A stretch of DNA of 64,000 nt, from positions 124,001 to 188,000 of the forward strand of contig NZ_BDAZ01000017.1 of the NCBI RefSeq assembly GCF_001612725.1. The letters run 5' to 3'. Made by a program: the position numbers and the translations under genes. Numbering within the stretch: the first letter of the stretch is position 1; the number at the start of each line of letters is the position of its first letter. This document shows positions 44,375 to 55,567 of the stretch, piece by piece. The notes under the pieces were generated by a model. It was not told the DNA's origin. It saw only the letters and a list, made by a program, of their open reading frames with translations, and made no database searches. This DNA is from Nocardia anaemiae NBRC 100462. GTDB taxonomy: Bacteria > Actinomycetota > Actinomycetes > Mycobacteriales > Mycobacteriaceae.

Positions 44375-45286
44375 ATGAGCAAGAAACAACGGGCGAAGAT
44401 CGACGCACTGCTGCGACAGTCGCGCCCCGCAGGGCCTCGATCGGTGGAGGAGATCCGCGCGGGATTCCGAGCGCTGATGGCCCACATGAACGTGCCGCCC
44501 GAGGTACGCACCCGGACCACGTCCCTCGGCAGCCGCCGCGCCGCGCTCGTCGAACCGGCGAACAGTGCGCGAGCCGGGACGATCCTGTACTTCCACGGCG
44601 GCGGCTTCGTCTACGGCTCGCCCGAGACCGCGATGTCGCTGACCGCGAACCTGGTGACCCGCACCAGATTCCGCGCCTTCTCGGTGGACTATCGGCTAGC
44701 GCCCGAACACCCGTTCCCGGCCGCGATCGAGGACACGCTGAGCGCCTACCATGCCCTGCTCGACAGCGGCGAACACCCCTCGTCCATCGCGTTCGTCGGC
44801 GACTCCGCGGGCGGCGGCCTGACCATCACCACCTGCCTTGCCGCCCGCGACGCGGGGCTGCCCCTCCCTGCCGCGATCGTGGCGTTCTCACCCGGGCTCG
44901 ACATGACCCGGGCGGGCGAAAGCATGGACACCAAAGCGGGCGTCGACCCGTTGTTCACCCGGGCAAGCCTGGAACACACCGGTGCGATGTATCTCGCCGG
45001 ACATGACCCGCACCAACCCCTGCTCAGCCCGGCGACCCTCGCCGACCTCAGCGGCTTCCCTCCGATGCTCCTGCAGGCAGGCACCAACGAAATGATCCTC
45101 GACGACTCCACCCGGCTGGCCGCCCGCGCGCGAGCGGCAGGCGTCGACGTCATCCTGGACATCACCGCCGAGGTACCCCACGTGTTCCAGTCCTTCACCG
45201 GCATGCTCGACGAAGCCGACGAGGCCCTGGACCGCGCAGCACACTTCCTCGGCCAGCGCATCCGGCATCGGTACACCGAGAAGTAG
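44375..45286 (+). CDS. Alpha/beta-hydrolase (HSL-type acetyl esterase)
   Basis: The product has 303 residues from ATG 44375, after GGGAAGG. Hormone-sensitive-lipase family marks are LYFHGGGFVYGSP (oxyanion HGGG), VDYRLAPEHPFPAA, FVGDSAGGGLTI (nucleophile Ser), SPGLDMT and the C-terminal Asp/His in NEMILDDS and EVPHVFQSF. It hydrolyses short-chain acyl esters in the cytosol. The MarR gene beside it is the presumed repressor. Confidence 0.92.
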   Translation: MSKKQRAKIDALLRQSRPAGPRSVEEIRAGFRALMAHMNVPPEVRTRTTSLGSRRAALVEPANSARAGTILYFHGGGFVYGSPETAMSLTANLVTRTRFRAFSVDYRLAPEHPFPAAIEDTLSAYHALLDSGEHPSSIAFVGDSAGGGLTITTCLAARDAGLPLPAAIVAFSPGLDMTRAGESMDTKAGVDPLFTRASLEHTGAMYLAGHDPHQPLLSPATLADLSGFPPMLLQAGTNEMILDDSTRLAARARAAGVDVILDITAEVPHVFQSFTGMLDEADEALDRAAHFLGQRIRHRYTEK

Positions 45287-45334
45287 CCGGAAGCGGGAAA
45301 TAGGCCGCCGCCGCTACGACACCGGTTGCCCGCG

Positions 45335-47314
45335 TCAATAGACGTAGACCACCGCGTTTTCACCGCCGGTGCAGGTGACCAATTGCCCGTCCGCTACACA
45401 GTTCATGGTGTAGGTGCGGCCGGTGACCGGGCTTGTGGCGACCACTGAGCGCGATGAGCGTGAGACGTTCGTGGCGGCGGATTCGGCGTAGGCCTTGCGC
45501 ACTGCTTCCGCGAAACCGCAACTGGTGACCGCGGATCCGGTGGCGGATTGGGTGTAGCTGCCCGAAACGGGTTGGCCGTTCGTGCAATTCGTCGCGCCCG
45601 CGGGCAGAGTGACCGAGGTGGGGGCGGCCTTGGTGGTCGAGGTCGACGGCGGTCTGGTCGCACCGCCGGTGGTGCCGGTGGCGGCCGTCGTGGTCACCTG
45701 TGCGCCCGCCTGAACATTCGAATCCCCGGATTTGCCGGAACTGAGCACCTGCCAGCCTATGGCGCCGCCGACCGCGAGCACCACAATGACGAAGACGGTG
45801 ACCATGATCGGCAGCATGACCGATCGATCCTGTCGATACGGATCCACGGCGGGATCCTGCTCGTAGTAATCGTCTTCGTGGTCGGGCGCGACATAGCCCT
45901 GCGGCGAGTACTCGGCCGGTTGCGGCGAGGGCCGGTAGGGGTTGGGCGTCGCATGGGCGGGGCCGCGCGGCGGCTCGAACGGCGGTGTGCCGGAGAAAGA
46001 CTGCGGCAACGGGACACGGCGTGTCTCCGGAGCGGACGAATCCTCTTGCACGCCATACTGTTCCGCGTACCCAGCCGACTCCGGATACCGCTGGGTCCGC
46101 TCGGCCTGCGAGTACGGCGGTTGTTCCGGGTAACGCTGGGTCGGCGGAGCCGCCGGATCACCCGGGTACCGCGGTGACGGCAAATGCTGCGGAACCTCCG
46201 GCGGGGACTCCTCGTACAGATGCGCATCCGGAAACGGGCGCACCGGCCGACCGACCCCGGGCGTCCCGAACGCCGGACCGGCGGGCTGCTGCGGTGGCAA
46301 CGGGGTGAACTGCAGATCGGCAAGCGACACGACCGTCGGCGCGGTCGGATGGATCACCGCGGGAATCGTTCCCGTCGACTCGGCGGGCGCCGCCGGACTG
46401 CGGTGCACCACAGCCTGATCCGACGGACCCCGCGACGGATCGGGCGGCCGCACGATCAGTGTCGGCGTATTGGCGGCGGGCGCCGTGCCGAGTGCGGCTC
46501 TGGCCGCGCGCGCCAGATCAGTCGCGGTCGGGAAGCGATCGGCGGCCTCCTTGGCCATGCCGCGGGCGATCACCTCGTCCATTGCCGGGGGAACTCCCGG
46601 TCGCTGCACGCTCGGTCGCGGCGGCGCCTCGGTGAGATGCGACCGGATCAGCACACTCATGCTCCCGGCCGGGAACGGTGTTGCCCCGGTGAGGCATTCG
46701 TGCAGTACACAGGCGAGCGAGTAGATATCGGCGCGACCGGTCACCGGTCCGGAATCGAAGCGCTCGGGGGCCATGTAGGTGTAGGAGCCGATGGCCGTGC
46801 CCGCCTGGGTCACGGCGCTGTCGCCCTCGGTGTGGGCGATGCCGAAGTCGACCAGGTAGGCGAAATCCGCCGCGGTGACCAGGATATTGGCCGGTTTGAC
46901 ATCGCGGTGCACCAGACCGTCGGCGTGCGCGGCGTCCAGAGCGGCGGCGATCTGCTCGATGATGCCGATCGCGCGCTCGGCGCTCATCGGGCCCTGATCG
47001 CGCAGTATTTCGCGCAGATCGGTGCCGGGCACCAGTCGCATATCAATGAACAACACACCGTCGATCACGCCCCAGTCGTGAATCGGGATGATGTGCGGTT
47101 CGGCCAGCCGGGCGGCCGCCTGCGATTCGCGACGGAAGCGCACCTGATAGACGGGGTCCCTGGCGAGTTCGTCGGACAGCAGTTTCACCGCGACCACGCG
47201 GTCCTTCACCGTGTCGTACGCCTCGTAGACCTCGCCCATACCCCCTTTGCCGAGCAACGCTCGCAGCTCATACGGCCCGAACCGACTACCGACTCTCCAT
47301 CCAGGTCCGTCCAC
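45335..47314 (-). CDS. Transmembrane Ser/Thr protein kinase (PknD/PknB type)
   Basis: The product has 659 residues from GTG 47314, chosen for GGAGGATTGACGGG just upstream. The Hanks-type kinase domain covers residues ~12-270: LLGKGGMGEVYEA, VVAVKLL, LVHRDVKPANILV, YLVDFGIAH and GSYTYMAPERF. A Pro/Gln/Tyr-rich juxtamembrane linker (~270-500) precedes one transmembrane helix (MLPIMVTVFVIVVLAVGGAIG). The external ~120 residues have four Cys (ATNCTNGQP, VTSCGF, TMNCVAD, VTCTGG) and could bind a cell-wall ligand. It acts at the cytoplasmic membrane. The gene for a NarL-type response regulator lies just upstream on the same strand. Confidence 0.92.
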   Translation of the reverse strand: MDGPGWRVGSRFGPYELRALLGKGGMGEVYEAYDTVKDRVVAVKLLSDELARDPVYQVRFRRESQAAARLAEPHIIPIHDWGVIDGVLFIDMRLVPGTDLREILRDQGPMSAERAIGIIEQIAAALDAAHADGLVHRDVKPANILVTAADFAYLVDFGIAHTEGDSAVTQAGTAIGSYTYMAPERFDSGPVTGRADIYSLACVLHECLTGATPFPAGSMSVLIRSHLTEAPPRPSVQRPGVPPAMDEVIARGMAKEAADRFPTATDLARAARAALGTAPAANTPTLIVRPPDPSRGPSDQAVVHRSPAAPAESTGTIPAVIHPTAPTVVSLADLQFTPLPPQQPAGPAFGTPGVGRPVRPFPDAHLYEESPPEVPQHLPSPRYPGDPAAPPTQRYPEQPPYSQAERTQRYPESAGYAEQYGVQEDSSAPETRRVPLPQSFSGTPPFEPPRGPAHATPNPYRPSPQPAEYSPQGYVAPDHEDDYYEQDPAVDPYRQDRSVMLPIMVTVFVIVVLAVGGAIGWQVLSSGKSGDSNVQAGAQVTTTAATGTTGGATRPPSTSTTKAAPTSVTLPAGATNCTNGQPVSGSYTQSATGSAVTSCGFAEAVRKAYAESAATNVSRSSRSVVATSPVTGRTYTMNCVADGQLVTCTGGENAVVYVY

Positions 47315-47385
47315 CCCGTCAATCCTCCACATCCCGGGCAAGATCGCCCATCACCAGCTCCGGGTATGCGCGATCCGGCTGCCCG

Positions 47386-48081
47386 TCAACCCGTGGATTG
47401 TCCTGGTGCAACCACCCCGTGGTCAAACGCGAACACGATCGCGGCGGCCCGGTCCCGCAGCTCCAGTTTGCCGAATATATGCCCGACATGGCTCTTGACG
47501 GTGACTTCCGAGATGCCGAGTTCGCGTGCGATCTCGGCATTGACGCGGCCGCGGCCGATCAATTCGAGCACTTCGTACTCGCGCGCCGTGAGTTCGGCGA
47601 GTCGGCGGTCGTCGCGAGCGACGGCGGGGCGAACCGTCCGGTAGGCCGAGAGCACTCGACCGGTGACCGACGGGTCCAGCCACGCCCCGCCGACGGCGAC
47701 CGTTCGGACGGCCCGGATGAGATCCTCGGCGGGGGAATCCTTCAGGATGAATCCGGCGGCTCCGGCCCGCAGCGCGCCCGACAGCAGCTGGTCGTCGTCG
47801 AAGGTGGTCAGCACCAGCACCGGCGGTGCACCGTCGCGCGCACGCAGCATCCGGGTCGCGTCGATGCCGCCGACGCGCTTCATGCGCAGATCCATCAGCA
47901 CGACATCGGGTCGGTTGGCCGCGATCGCGGCGGGCACTTCATCGCCGTCGGCGCATTCGGTGACCAGGAAACCGTCACGCCGTCGCAGAATGCGCCGCAG
48001 CCCGCCGCGAACGAGTTCCTGATCGTCGACGACCAGCACGGTGACGGGCTCATCGCCACCGGCCGCAGCCCCTGTCGTCAC
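47386..48081 (-). CDS. NarL/LuxR-family response regulator
   Basis: The product has 231 residues from GTG 48081, six bases after the histidine kinase stop, with GGGGTAGGG as ribosome binding site. The receiver domain has VLVVDDQELVRGG (acidic pair), VVLMDLRMKRVGG (phospho-Asp) and LKDS (Lys). A C-terminal LuxR helix-turn-helix follows: LTAREYEVLELIGRGRVNAEIA and SEVTVKSHVGHIFGKL. The kinase upstream is its partner. Divergent from them is an ABC exporter, a likely target, and a perfect palindrome lies in the shared gap. Confidence 0.92.
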   Translation of the reverse strand: MTTGAAAGGDEPVTVLVVDDQELVRGGLRRILRRRDGFLVTECADGDEVPAAIAANRPDVVLMDLRMKRVGGIDATRMLRARDGAPPVLVLTTFDDDQLLSGALRAGAAGFILKDSPAEDLIRAVRTVAVGGAWLDPSVTGRVLSAYRTVRPAVARDDRRLAELTAREYEVLELIGRGRVNAEIARELGISEVTVKSHVGHIFGKLELRDRAAAIVFAFDHGVVAPGQSTG

Positions 48082-48086
48082 GCGCC

Positions 48087-49442
48087 CTACCCCACCGCGC
48101 CGTCGCGGCGCATCGCATTCGCGGCCCCGTGGATCACGTCGGGCAAGCCGCACGACATCGACCAGGCCCGCGCGCCGCTCAGCGGGAATTCGGCTCGTAC
48201 CGTCCAGCCGTCGTCGTAGGGACCGGTCTCGAGGCGGCCACCGAGCAGTTCGGCGCGCTGGCGCATACCGGATAGTCCCATCCCGCCGCCGAGATCCGGC
48301 GGCAATCCCCTGGGCAGCGAATTGTTCACGATGAGCCGGGCCACCGACGAGTCCACCTCCAACAACACGGTCGCGGTCGCGCCGGGCGCATGTTTGATCA
48401 CATTGGCCAGGGACTCCTGGCCGATCCGATAGAGCGCGAGTCCGACCGCCGCGGATACCGCGGACAGATCCTCGGTGCGGGTGTAGTGAACATCCAATCC
48501 GGCTCCGGCGAAGTCCCCGACCAGGTCATCGATATCGCGGATACCGGGCTCCGGAACAAGTTTGGACGGCCGGGCATCGAGCAGGCCGATGGTGCGGCGG
48601 ATATCGGCCATGGCCTGCCTGCCGAGTCGCTCGGCGTCGACCAGCGCGTCCACCGCTTCATCCACGTCGCGGTCGGTCTGCAGCGCATGCCGGGCGGCGG
48701 TCAGATGCAGCAGGGTGATGCTCAGCGAATGTGCGATGACATCGTGTACCTCGCGCGCGATCCGGCTGCGTTCCGCGTCGGCGGCGCGTTCGGCACGGAT
48801 CTGTTGACTCTGGCGTTCCTGATAGAGGAATTTGCGCTGGTACTGCAGCATCACGCCGACCAGCCAGCCGAGGGCGATCCCGACGATGTACATCTGCAGG
48901 CCCTGCAACCGCTGACCCGTGACGCTCCACATCAGGTGACCGGCCGCGTCGAAGGCCATCAACTCGAGCACCGCGATCACCGCGAACAATGCGCTGAAGC
49001 GTTTTCGGACGATGGCCGCAACTTCGCCGACCATCACCACCAAGATGAACGGGGAGAAGTCGGACGAGACCGGCTGGGTGAGCATTATCGCCGTCGCGAC
49101 CAGGCCGGAGACGGCGAGCAGGACCGGGCTCGGTGTGACGCCGAAGAAGCAGAACAGCGGCACCGAGGCAAAGACCAGGACGAGCGCGAGAATCGGCAGT
49201 GCGGTCGGAAAATATTCGTGCCGCTGGATGACCGCGCCGACCCCGACCACGAGCAGCGCCGCATCGGCGCTGATCATCACCGACGGCGGGTAGTCGAACG
49301 GCAACTCTTCGAGATTGCGGCGCAAGACGGCGACCGGGCTGCGCACAAAGGCCCCGAACCGATCCCGGACGCGCCCACTCTCGCGGAACGGTATCGCCGG
49401 TTGGGCGCCCGCCGACGAGCCGATGGCGTGGGTCACATCCAT
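48087..49442 (-). CDS. NarX/LiaS-type sensor histidine kinase
   Basis: The product has 451 residues from ATG 49442. An N-terminal sensor region holds about five to six membrane helices (ALLVVGVGAVIQ, LPILALVLVFASVPLFCFFG, LFAVIAVLELMAF) with little outside the membrane. The HisKA_3 dimerisation helix contains the phospho-acceptor in EVHDVIAHSLSITLLHL, and the ATPase end has IGQESLANVIKHA (N box) and GGGMGLSGMRQRAELLGG (G boxes). Its product phosphorylates the response regulator encoded 5 bp downstream. The large number of helices and lack of an external domain suit sensing of membrane stress or antibiotics. Confidence 0.92.
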   Translation of the reverse strand: MDVTHAIGSSAGAQPAIPFRESGRVRDRFGAFVRSPVAVLRRNLEELPFDYPPSVMISADAALLVVGVGAVIQRHEYFPTALPILALVLVFASVPLFCFFGVTPSPVLLAVSGLVATAIMLTQPVSSDFSPFILVVMVGEVAAIVRKRFSALFAVIAVLELMAFDAAGHLMWSVTGQRLQGLQMYIVGIALGWLVGVMLQYQRKFLYQERQSQQIRAERAADAERSRIAREVHDVIAHSLSITLLHLTAARHALQTDRDVDEAVDALVDAERLGRQAMADIRRTIGLLDARPSKLVPEPGIRDIDDLVGDFAGAGLDVHYTRTEDLSAVSAAVGLALYRIGQESLANVIKHAPGATATVLLEVDSSVARLIVNNSLPRGLPPDLGGGMGLSGMRQRAELLGGRLETGPYDDGWTVRAEFPLSGARAWSMSCGLPDVIHGAANAMRRDGAVG

Positions 49443-49499
49443 CTTGTAAGGCTAACCGCCAGGTCGGGGGCGGTGCATCGTGCTCGGAGCGGGCCGCGG

Positions 49500-49517
49500 C
49501 TCCTACCGCGGTAGGAG
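49500..49517. promoter_or_regulatory. Perfect 18-bp palindrome in divergent gap
   Basis: CTCCTACCGCGGTAGGAG is a perfect inverted repeat 58 bp from the histidine kinase start and 84 bp from the plus-strand gene at 49601. Its place between a two-component system and an ABC exporter makes it a strong candidate for a response-regulator box or other dimeric operator. Confidence 0.6.
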
Positions 49518-49600
49518 ATCGATTCGCTTCCCTGGCACGAAGACACCGAATTTTGCCGTCCGTAGCGTGAGATCTACCAAATCACGGAAGGGCATATGCG

Positions 49601-49954
49601 ATGTCCGAACAATTCGAGCGACACGTCAGTCGCAATGGATGGGAAGATCACCACCGTCGAACCGAGGTCGTGCACACCGTGCTCACCCGCGCGGCCATCG
49701 ACCCGGCCAGTCCCGACCTGTTCGCGGAGATCCCGGAACTGGACCGGCTGTTCGGCGGACCGGATGGCCTCTTGCTCGCGCTGCGATATCGGTGGAATAT
49801 CCACCTCGACGTGAAATTGGACCAGGCGCTGGTGCAGGGCCAATCCGCGGTCGAGGCCTATCTCGAACTCGCTGCCGAACAACCGGTCCTGCGCGCCGTG
49901 CTCGACGCGCAATATCGCCGCAAGGCGCAGGCAGCCGAGGCGATGGCACGATAA
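49601..49954 (+). CDS. Small hypothetical protein
   Basis: The product has 117 residues from ATG 49601. It is soluble and mostly helical, with PELDRLFGGPDGLLLALRYRWNIHLDVKLDQALVQG in parts. No family is recognised. It stands first in the plus-strand unit before the ABC exporter, 75 bp upstream of the ATPase, so it may be co-transcribed and could be a regulator or accessory of the exporter. Confidence 0.65.
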   Translation: MSEQFERHVSRNGWEDHHRRTEVVHTVLTRAAIDPASPDLFAEIPELDRLFGGPDGLLLALRYRWNIHLDVKLDQALVQGQSAVEAYLELAAEQPVLRAVLDAQYRRKAQAAEAMAR

Positions 49955-50028
49955 CGCGCCGGTGCGACACTGCGGTGCAGCACAATCGACCAAGATCGAA
50001 TAGTTGAGAAAGAGGGTGGGGGACCGCC

Positions 50029-50741
<713 letters not shown>

Positions 50742-50745
<4 letters not shown>

Positions 50746-53234
50746 TAGGCGCGGCATGGGATCGGCTGCGGCTGTTCAATATCGGTGAACTGCTCGCCCA
50801 CCGCGGCCGCACCATCATGTCACTTGCGGTGATGTCCATTTCGGCATCGCTGCTGGTCGCGGTGTTCAGCATTTCCGGTTCGGTCACCGGTTCGGTGGAT
50901 CGGCTCACCCACAGTCTCGGCGGCAAGGCCGTGCTGGAGGTCACCGGGATCACCGACGCGGGCTTCGATCAGCGGGAACTGCAACGCGTCGCGACCACGC
51001 CCGGCGTCGACAAGGCGGTGCCGATGTTACGCGCACAGGTCGGATCCGGAGCGGATAAGGCGCTGCTCATCGGCGCGGACGCCAGCATTACCGCACTCGG
51101 CAGTGATCTGGGCGGGCCGATGGCCGCGCAGGCGAGCAAGTTGCTCACCGTGCCGAACGGCGTCCTGGTCGGATCCGGGATGGGTCGCGCCGAGGGTGAA
51201 CAATTCCCGCTCGGGTCCGGAACTGTCACCGTCGCAGCGGTTCTCGATAAAAAGACCTCCGAGCAACTCAACGGCGGCCATATCATCGCCGCCCCGCTCG
51301 GGCTCGCGCAGAAACTCACCGATCGCGTCGGGCGCCTGGACTCCATTCAGATCATCGCGGCCGATGGCACCGATGTCGACCGGTTGCGCGAGACGCTGAC
51401 CGAGGTGGTCGACGGCCGCGCCGTGGTCGCCGACCCGGGGCTGCGCACCGCACAGGCGGGTGGCGCCATCCAGATTGTGCGGTACTCGACACTCATGGCC
51501 TCGGCGGCGGCGCTGATCGTCTCGGCATTCCTGATCTACAACGCGATGAGTATGGCGGTCGCCCAGCGCAGGCCGGTGTTGTCCATGCTGCGGGCGATCG
51601 GCGGCAAGCGCGGGCCGATGGTGCGTGATCTGCTGGTCGAGGCGGCACTGCTCGGCGTGCTCGGCGGCTTGGGCGGCGCGGTGGTCGGCGCCGCGATGGG
51701 TGGTGTCGCGATCGATAGACTTCCCACCGCCATCATGCAGTCGGTGGAGGCGCGCACCGAATATATGGTGCCCGGGTACGCGATTCCGATGGCGATCGGC
51801 GCCTGTGTGTTGGCCAGCGTGCTGGCGGCCGCCATCGCGGCGCGGCAGGTGTACAAAGTCGAACCGATCGAGGCGCTGGCGCCGGTGGGAGTGGCGCGCA
51901 CCGACACGACGAGTGCCGCACTGCGCTGGTCCTCGATCGTGCTCGGCGTCGGCCTCATTGTCGGCGCGATCGTCATCGCCGAGGCCGATCTGGGCCGCCT
52001 GTCGCTGGCGTCGATCTCGATGTCGTTCGCCGGGGCGGTGACGCTGTGCTTCGCCGCCACCGGACCGCTCGTGCGGGGCGCCGCGGCGATCGCCGGACGC
52101 TTCGGCGCACCGGGCACGCTCGGTGCCACCACCCTCGAACGCGCACCGCGGCGGGTGTGGGCCACCGCGATGACGGTGATGATCGGTGTATCCGCCACCG
52201 TCGCGATGGGCGGGGGCTCACGCAATATGGTCGATTCGGCCACCGCTTCCTTCGCGGGCTTCGGCGATACCGATCTGTTCGTCAGCACCAGCTCGATGGA
52301 GCAGTTCCCGACGGGTCCATTGCTGCCCAGTGGATTACGCGAGAAGATCGCCGAGGTGCCGGGAGTCAAGGAGGTCGGGCCCGCGCAGATGGCCTTCGCA
52401 ACCCTCGGCACCGGTCGGGTGATGTTGCAGGGGTACCCGAGCGAGGCGAACGAATCCGAGACCGGCTCGGTGAGTCGAGAAGTCATGGCCCACTTGGCCG
52501 CCGAGGACGGTGTGGCGATCTCGCGGGATGTCGCGCGATCGCTCGGCGTCGGCGCCGGGGCCGAATTGACCCTGCCGACCCCGACCGGCAACCACACCGT
52601 GCGTGTGCTGGATGTGATTCCGTATATCTCGGCCATCTCCGGCGTGGTCGTGATGAATCTCGACCAGATGCGCGCGTGGTATCAGCGACCGGGTGAAACC
52701 GTGCTCGCGGTGCATTTCCAACCGGGCGTGGACAAATCGGCGGTGCGGGCCGCGGTACGGCGCGTGGTGCCCGCCGATATCCATGTGGATACCGGCGCAA
52801 AGGCGGTCGTCGCCATCTCCTCCAGCCTGCGGCAGGGCTCCGCGATCAGTTACGCCATTCTGTGGATCGTGGTGTTGGTGTCCACCGTGGCACTGCTGAA
52901 CACCCTGATGCTCTCGGTCCTGGAACGCCGCCGCGAACTCGGCGTACTGCGGGCGATGGGCACCAGTCGCAAATTCCTGTTGCGTTCGGTGCTCGCCGAG
53001 GCTGTCGGCATCGGATTCATCGGCGCGGCAATAGGTCTCGTGGTCGGCGCGGCCATCCAGTATTTGGCGACCGTCGCCGTCGGGCATGCGCTGACCATCG
53101 ATATCGCGTACCAGCCGAGTCCGATGCTGCTGGTGTACGGCACCGCCGCACTGGCATTGGCGCTGCTCGGATCGATTCCGCCCGCATTGCGTGCGGCACG
53201 GATGCCGATCGTGGAGGCGTTGGCGGTCGATTGA
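50742..53234 (+). CDS. FtsX/MacB-type ABC permease, duplicated core
   Basis: The product has 830 residues from ATG 50742. Four-helix FtsX domains occur twice: around residues 245-390 (STLMASAALIVSAFLIYNAM, LLGVLGGLGGAVVGAAMG, AIGACVLASVLAAAIAARQV) and at the C-terminus (ISYAILWIVVLVSTVALLNT, SVLERRRELGVLRAMGTS, ALALALLGSIPPALRAA). Long soluble external regions lie after the first helix and after the middle helices. This layout fits exporters that pull lipids or peptides through the membrane with the LolD-like ATPase. It may confer resistance to cell-wall antibiotics under the adjacent two-component system (inference). Confidence 0.9.
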
Positions 53235-53413
53235 GTTCGATAGGACTTTCGCATTTGCTGCGAAGCCTGATCGCCTGTCGGATAGGCAATTACGCCCGCA
53301 CGGCGGCGAGCACGAATCGAGCTTCGGTCGATCTCGTCTCGAGGGCGTCGTCGAGTCAGCTGCTCATCTGCCGGAATTCCGAGACGAGACCAAATCAGGT
53401 GCGCGGCAGGTGA

Positions 53414-55567
53414 TTACAGCGGCGCAGCGTCCCACCACGCAGTCAGCGCGTCCTGGGCCGTTGGGGTCGGCGGGACGGTTTGCACTCCCCCGGCGGTGCC
53501 GTGATTGCTCACGTACACCAGGAAATTCGCGCGGGCGGGGTCGGATTCGAAGCTCACTACCAGTTTGGCTGTGTGGTAGAAGGGCTGGAGCGGGCCGGGC
53601 GGGTCTTCCACGGTCCAGCGGTGGGTGTTGACCGGGATTCCACTTTTCTTCCCGGCCGTTGCGACGTTGGCAGGTAGGGCCTGGACCACGGCTCGGGCGT
53701 CGGCGGCGGAGGCGTATTCGATGATGGTGTAGCTCATCTGGGTGGTGGTCTGGGTTTCGCGATGGCATTCCCATGCGGTGACCCAAGGACTGGATTTGAG
53801 GGGTTCGTCCTCGATTCCCAGCGGCTCCCCGGCCTCGGATGCCATGCAGCGCGCGTCTTGATAGGCCTCACCGAAGTCTTCCTTGCCCTGCGGCACCAGA
53901 TTCGGAAACAGCCTGCGGCTCTTGGCAAGTGCATCGGACGCAGCGGCCGCCGTGGTGGAGGTAGCGGGTGGCGGCACGGCGGCATCGGGCGGTCCTTCCG
54001 ACTTCCAGCCGACGACCACGAGCGTGCCGAGCACCACGACCACCGCGACCACGATCCCCACGGCGATCCAGCCGACCAGCACCGCCGTATTCCGGCCATG
54101 GTCCGGAGTCGGTTGCGGGCCAACGGCATTCGGGCCGAACGGATGCGGTGCCGCGCCAGGCGGCTGTTGCGTCGGCTGTCCCGGCATCGGTGGTCCCTGA
54201 GTCGGCTGAGCCGGAATCGGCGAGCCCTGCGCCGCTGGAGCCTGCATCGGTTGGCCCTGCGCCGGTGGCCCCTGTGTCCCCAGCTGCGGCGGAACTGCCT
54301 GCTGCGGTGCCGCCGGATATGCCACAGCCTGCGGTGCCGCCGACTGAGGTGAAGCCTCCGGATACGCCGCGGCTTGCGGTGGCCCCTGCGTCGTCGCCAC
54401 ATCTGGCTGCGCCGGTGCCATCGAATACCCCGCAGCCTGCGGTGCCCCTTGCGCCGGAGACCCCTGCGCTGGTGCACCCGGCGGCGCCTGCTGCGCCGGG
54501 TAACCGGCAGGTACCCCAGGCCCCATCGGTTGCTGTACCGGTGGATAACCCTGCGGCGCACCATATCCAGCGGGCCCGACCGCCTGCGTGGACTGCACGA
54601 AGGCGCCCGGATCGGCGCCACCGAACGGCGCGGACCCAACGGCCTGTCCCGGATACCCCGGCGGGAACCCGGGATTCACCTGCACGGTGGCGACCGGCGG
54701 CGCGGTCAACGCCTTGCGGGCCGCGGCGGCGAATTCGGCACAGGTGGCGTATCGATGCTCGGGACGTTTGGCCATCGCCTTGGCCAGCACCCCGTCCAAC
54801 GCCGGATTCAACCCCTGCCGTCGGGTCGCCAATGGTGCGGCGACATGTTGCAGATGCCCACGGATGATGTCGTTCGGATCGGGCGCGTCGAATGGCGCCA
54901 TGCCGGTGAACAGCCAATACAGCGCGCAAGCCAGCGAATACTGATCGGTGCGGTTGTCCAGTTCCGCGCCGGTCATCTGCTCAGGCGAGGCATAGGACAG
55001 GGTCGCGCTGAACATGCCGGTCTGGGTCAGGTGGGTGGAGTCCTCGCGTAACCGGGCGATGCCGAAGTCGGTCAGGAAAACCCGCTCGCCCTGCCCCCCG
55101 CTGGAACGGGCAAGCAGGAAGTTGGCGGGCTTCACATCCCGATGCAGCACGCCCATGCCGTGCGCGTAATCCAGTGCCGCCGCGACACCCTCGATGATCT
55201 GCACCGCCCGCTCCGGCGGCAGAGTCATCGGGTCGACGGTCGCCGCGTCGACGCCGTCGATGTACTGCATGGAAATCCAGAGCTGATTGTCCTCGGAGCC
55301 GCGGTCGTAGACGGCGACGATATTCGGGTGGTCCAGATGCGCGGCCAGATCGGCCTCCCGCTCGAAGCGCGCACGCACCTCGGCGTCGGCGAACAGCTCC
55401 CTGTTCAGCAGCTTCAGCGCCGTCTGCTTACCGAGTCGGGGGTGTCTGGCCAGGTACACCGAGCCCATTCCCCCCTGGCCGAGCAGCCGCTCCACGGTGA
55501 ACCCGGCGAACACCTCACCGCTGTTCAGCAACGCGACCCCCTTCAGGTGACTGCGGCCATCGGACAT
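53414..55567 (-). CDS. Transmembrane Ser/Thr protein kinase (PknH-like) with Pro/Gln-rich linker
   Basis: The product has 717 residues from ATG 55567; a TTG at 55531 with AAGGGGG upstream may be the real start, making it 705. The kinase domain is VERLLGQGGMGSVYLA, TALKLLN, VLHRDVKPANFLL, LTDFGIAR and ATLSYASPEQM. A long ~200-residue Pro/Gln/Ala/Gly repeat linker (many QG-P and PQ units) precedes the helix LVGWIAVGIVVAVVVVLGT. The external domain of ~170 residues (ARCMASEAGEP, AWECHRETQT, PGPLQPFYHTAKLVV) resembles the sensor region of PknH-like kinases. Convergent with the ABC permease. Target unknown. Confidence 0.9.
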   Translation of the reverse strand: MSDGRSHLKGVALLNSGEVFAGFTVERLLGQGGMGSVYLARHPRLGKQTALKLLNRELFADAEVRARFEREADLAAHLDHPNIVAVYDRGSEDNQLWISMQYIDGVDAATVDPMTLPPERAVQIIEGVAAALDYAHGMGVLHRDVKPANFLLARSSGGQGERVFLTDFGIARLREDSTHLTQTGMFSATLSYASPEQMTGAELDNRTDQYSLACALYWLFTGMAPFDAPDPNDIIRGHLQHVAAPLATRRQGLNPALDGVLAKAMAKRPEHRYATCAEFAAAARKALTAPPVATVQVNPGFPPGYPGQAVGSAPFGGADPGAFVQSTQAVGPAGYGAPQGYPPVQQPMGPGVPAGYPAQQAPPGAPAQGSPAQGAPQAAGYSMAPAQPDVATTQGPPQAAAYPEASPQSAAPQAVAYPAAPQQAVPPQLGTQGPPAQGQPMQAPAAQGSPIPAQPTQGPPMPGQPTQQPPGAAPHPFGPNAVGPQPTPDHGRNTAVLVGWIAVGIVVAVVVVLGTLVVVGWKSEGPPDAAVPPPATSTTAAAASDALAKSRRLFPNLVPQGKEDFGEAYQDARCMASEAGEPLGIEDEPLKSSPWVTAWECHRETQTTTQMSYTIIEYASAADARAVVQALPANVATAGKKSGIPVNTHRWTVEDPPGPLQPFYHTAKLVVSFESDPARANFLVYVSNHGTAGGVQTVPPTPTAQDALTAWWDAAPL

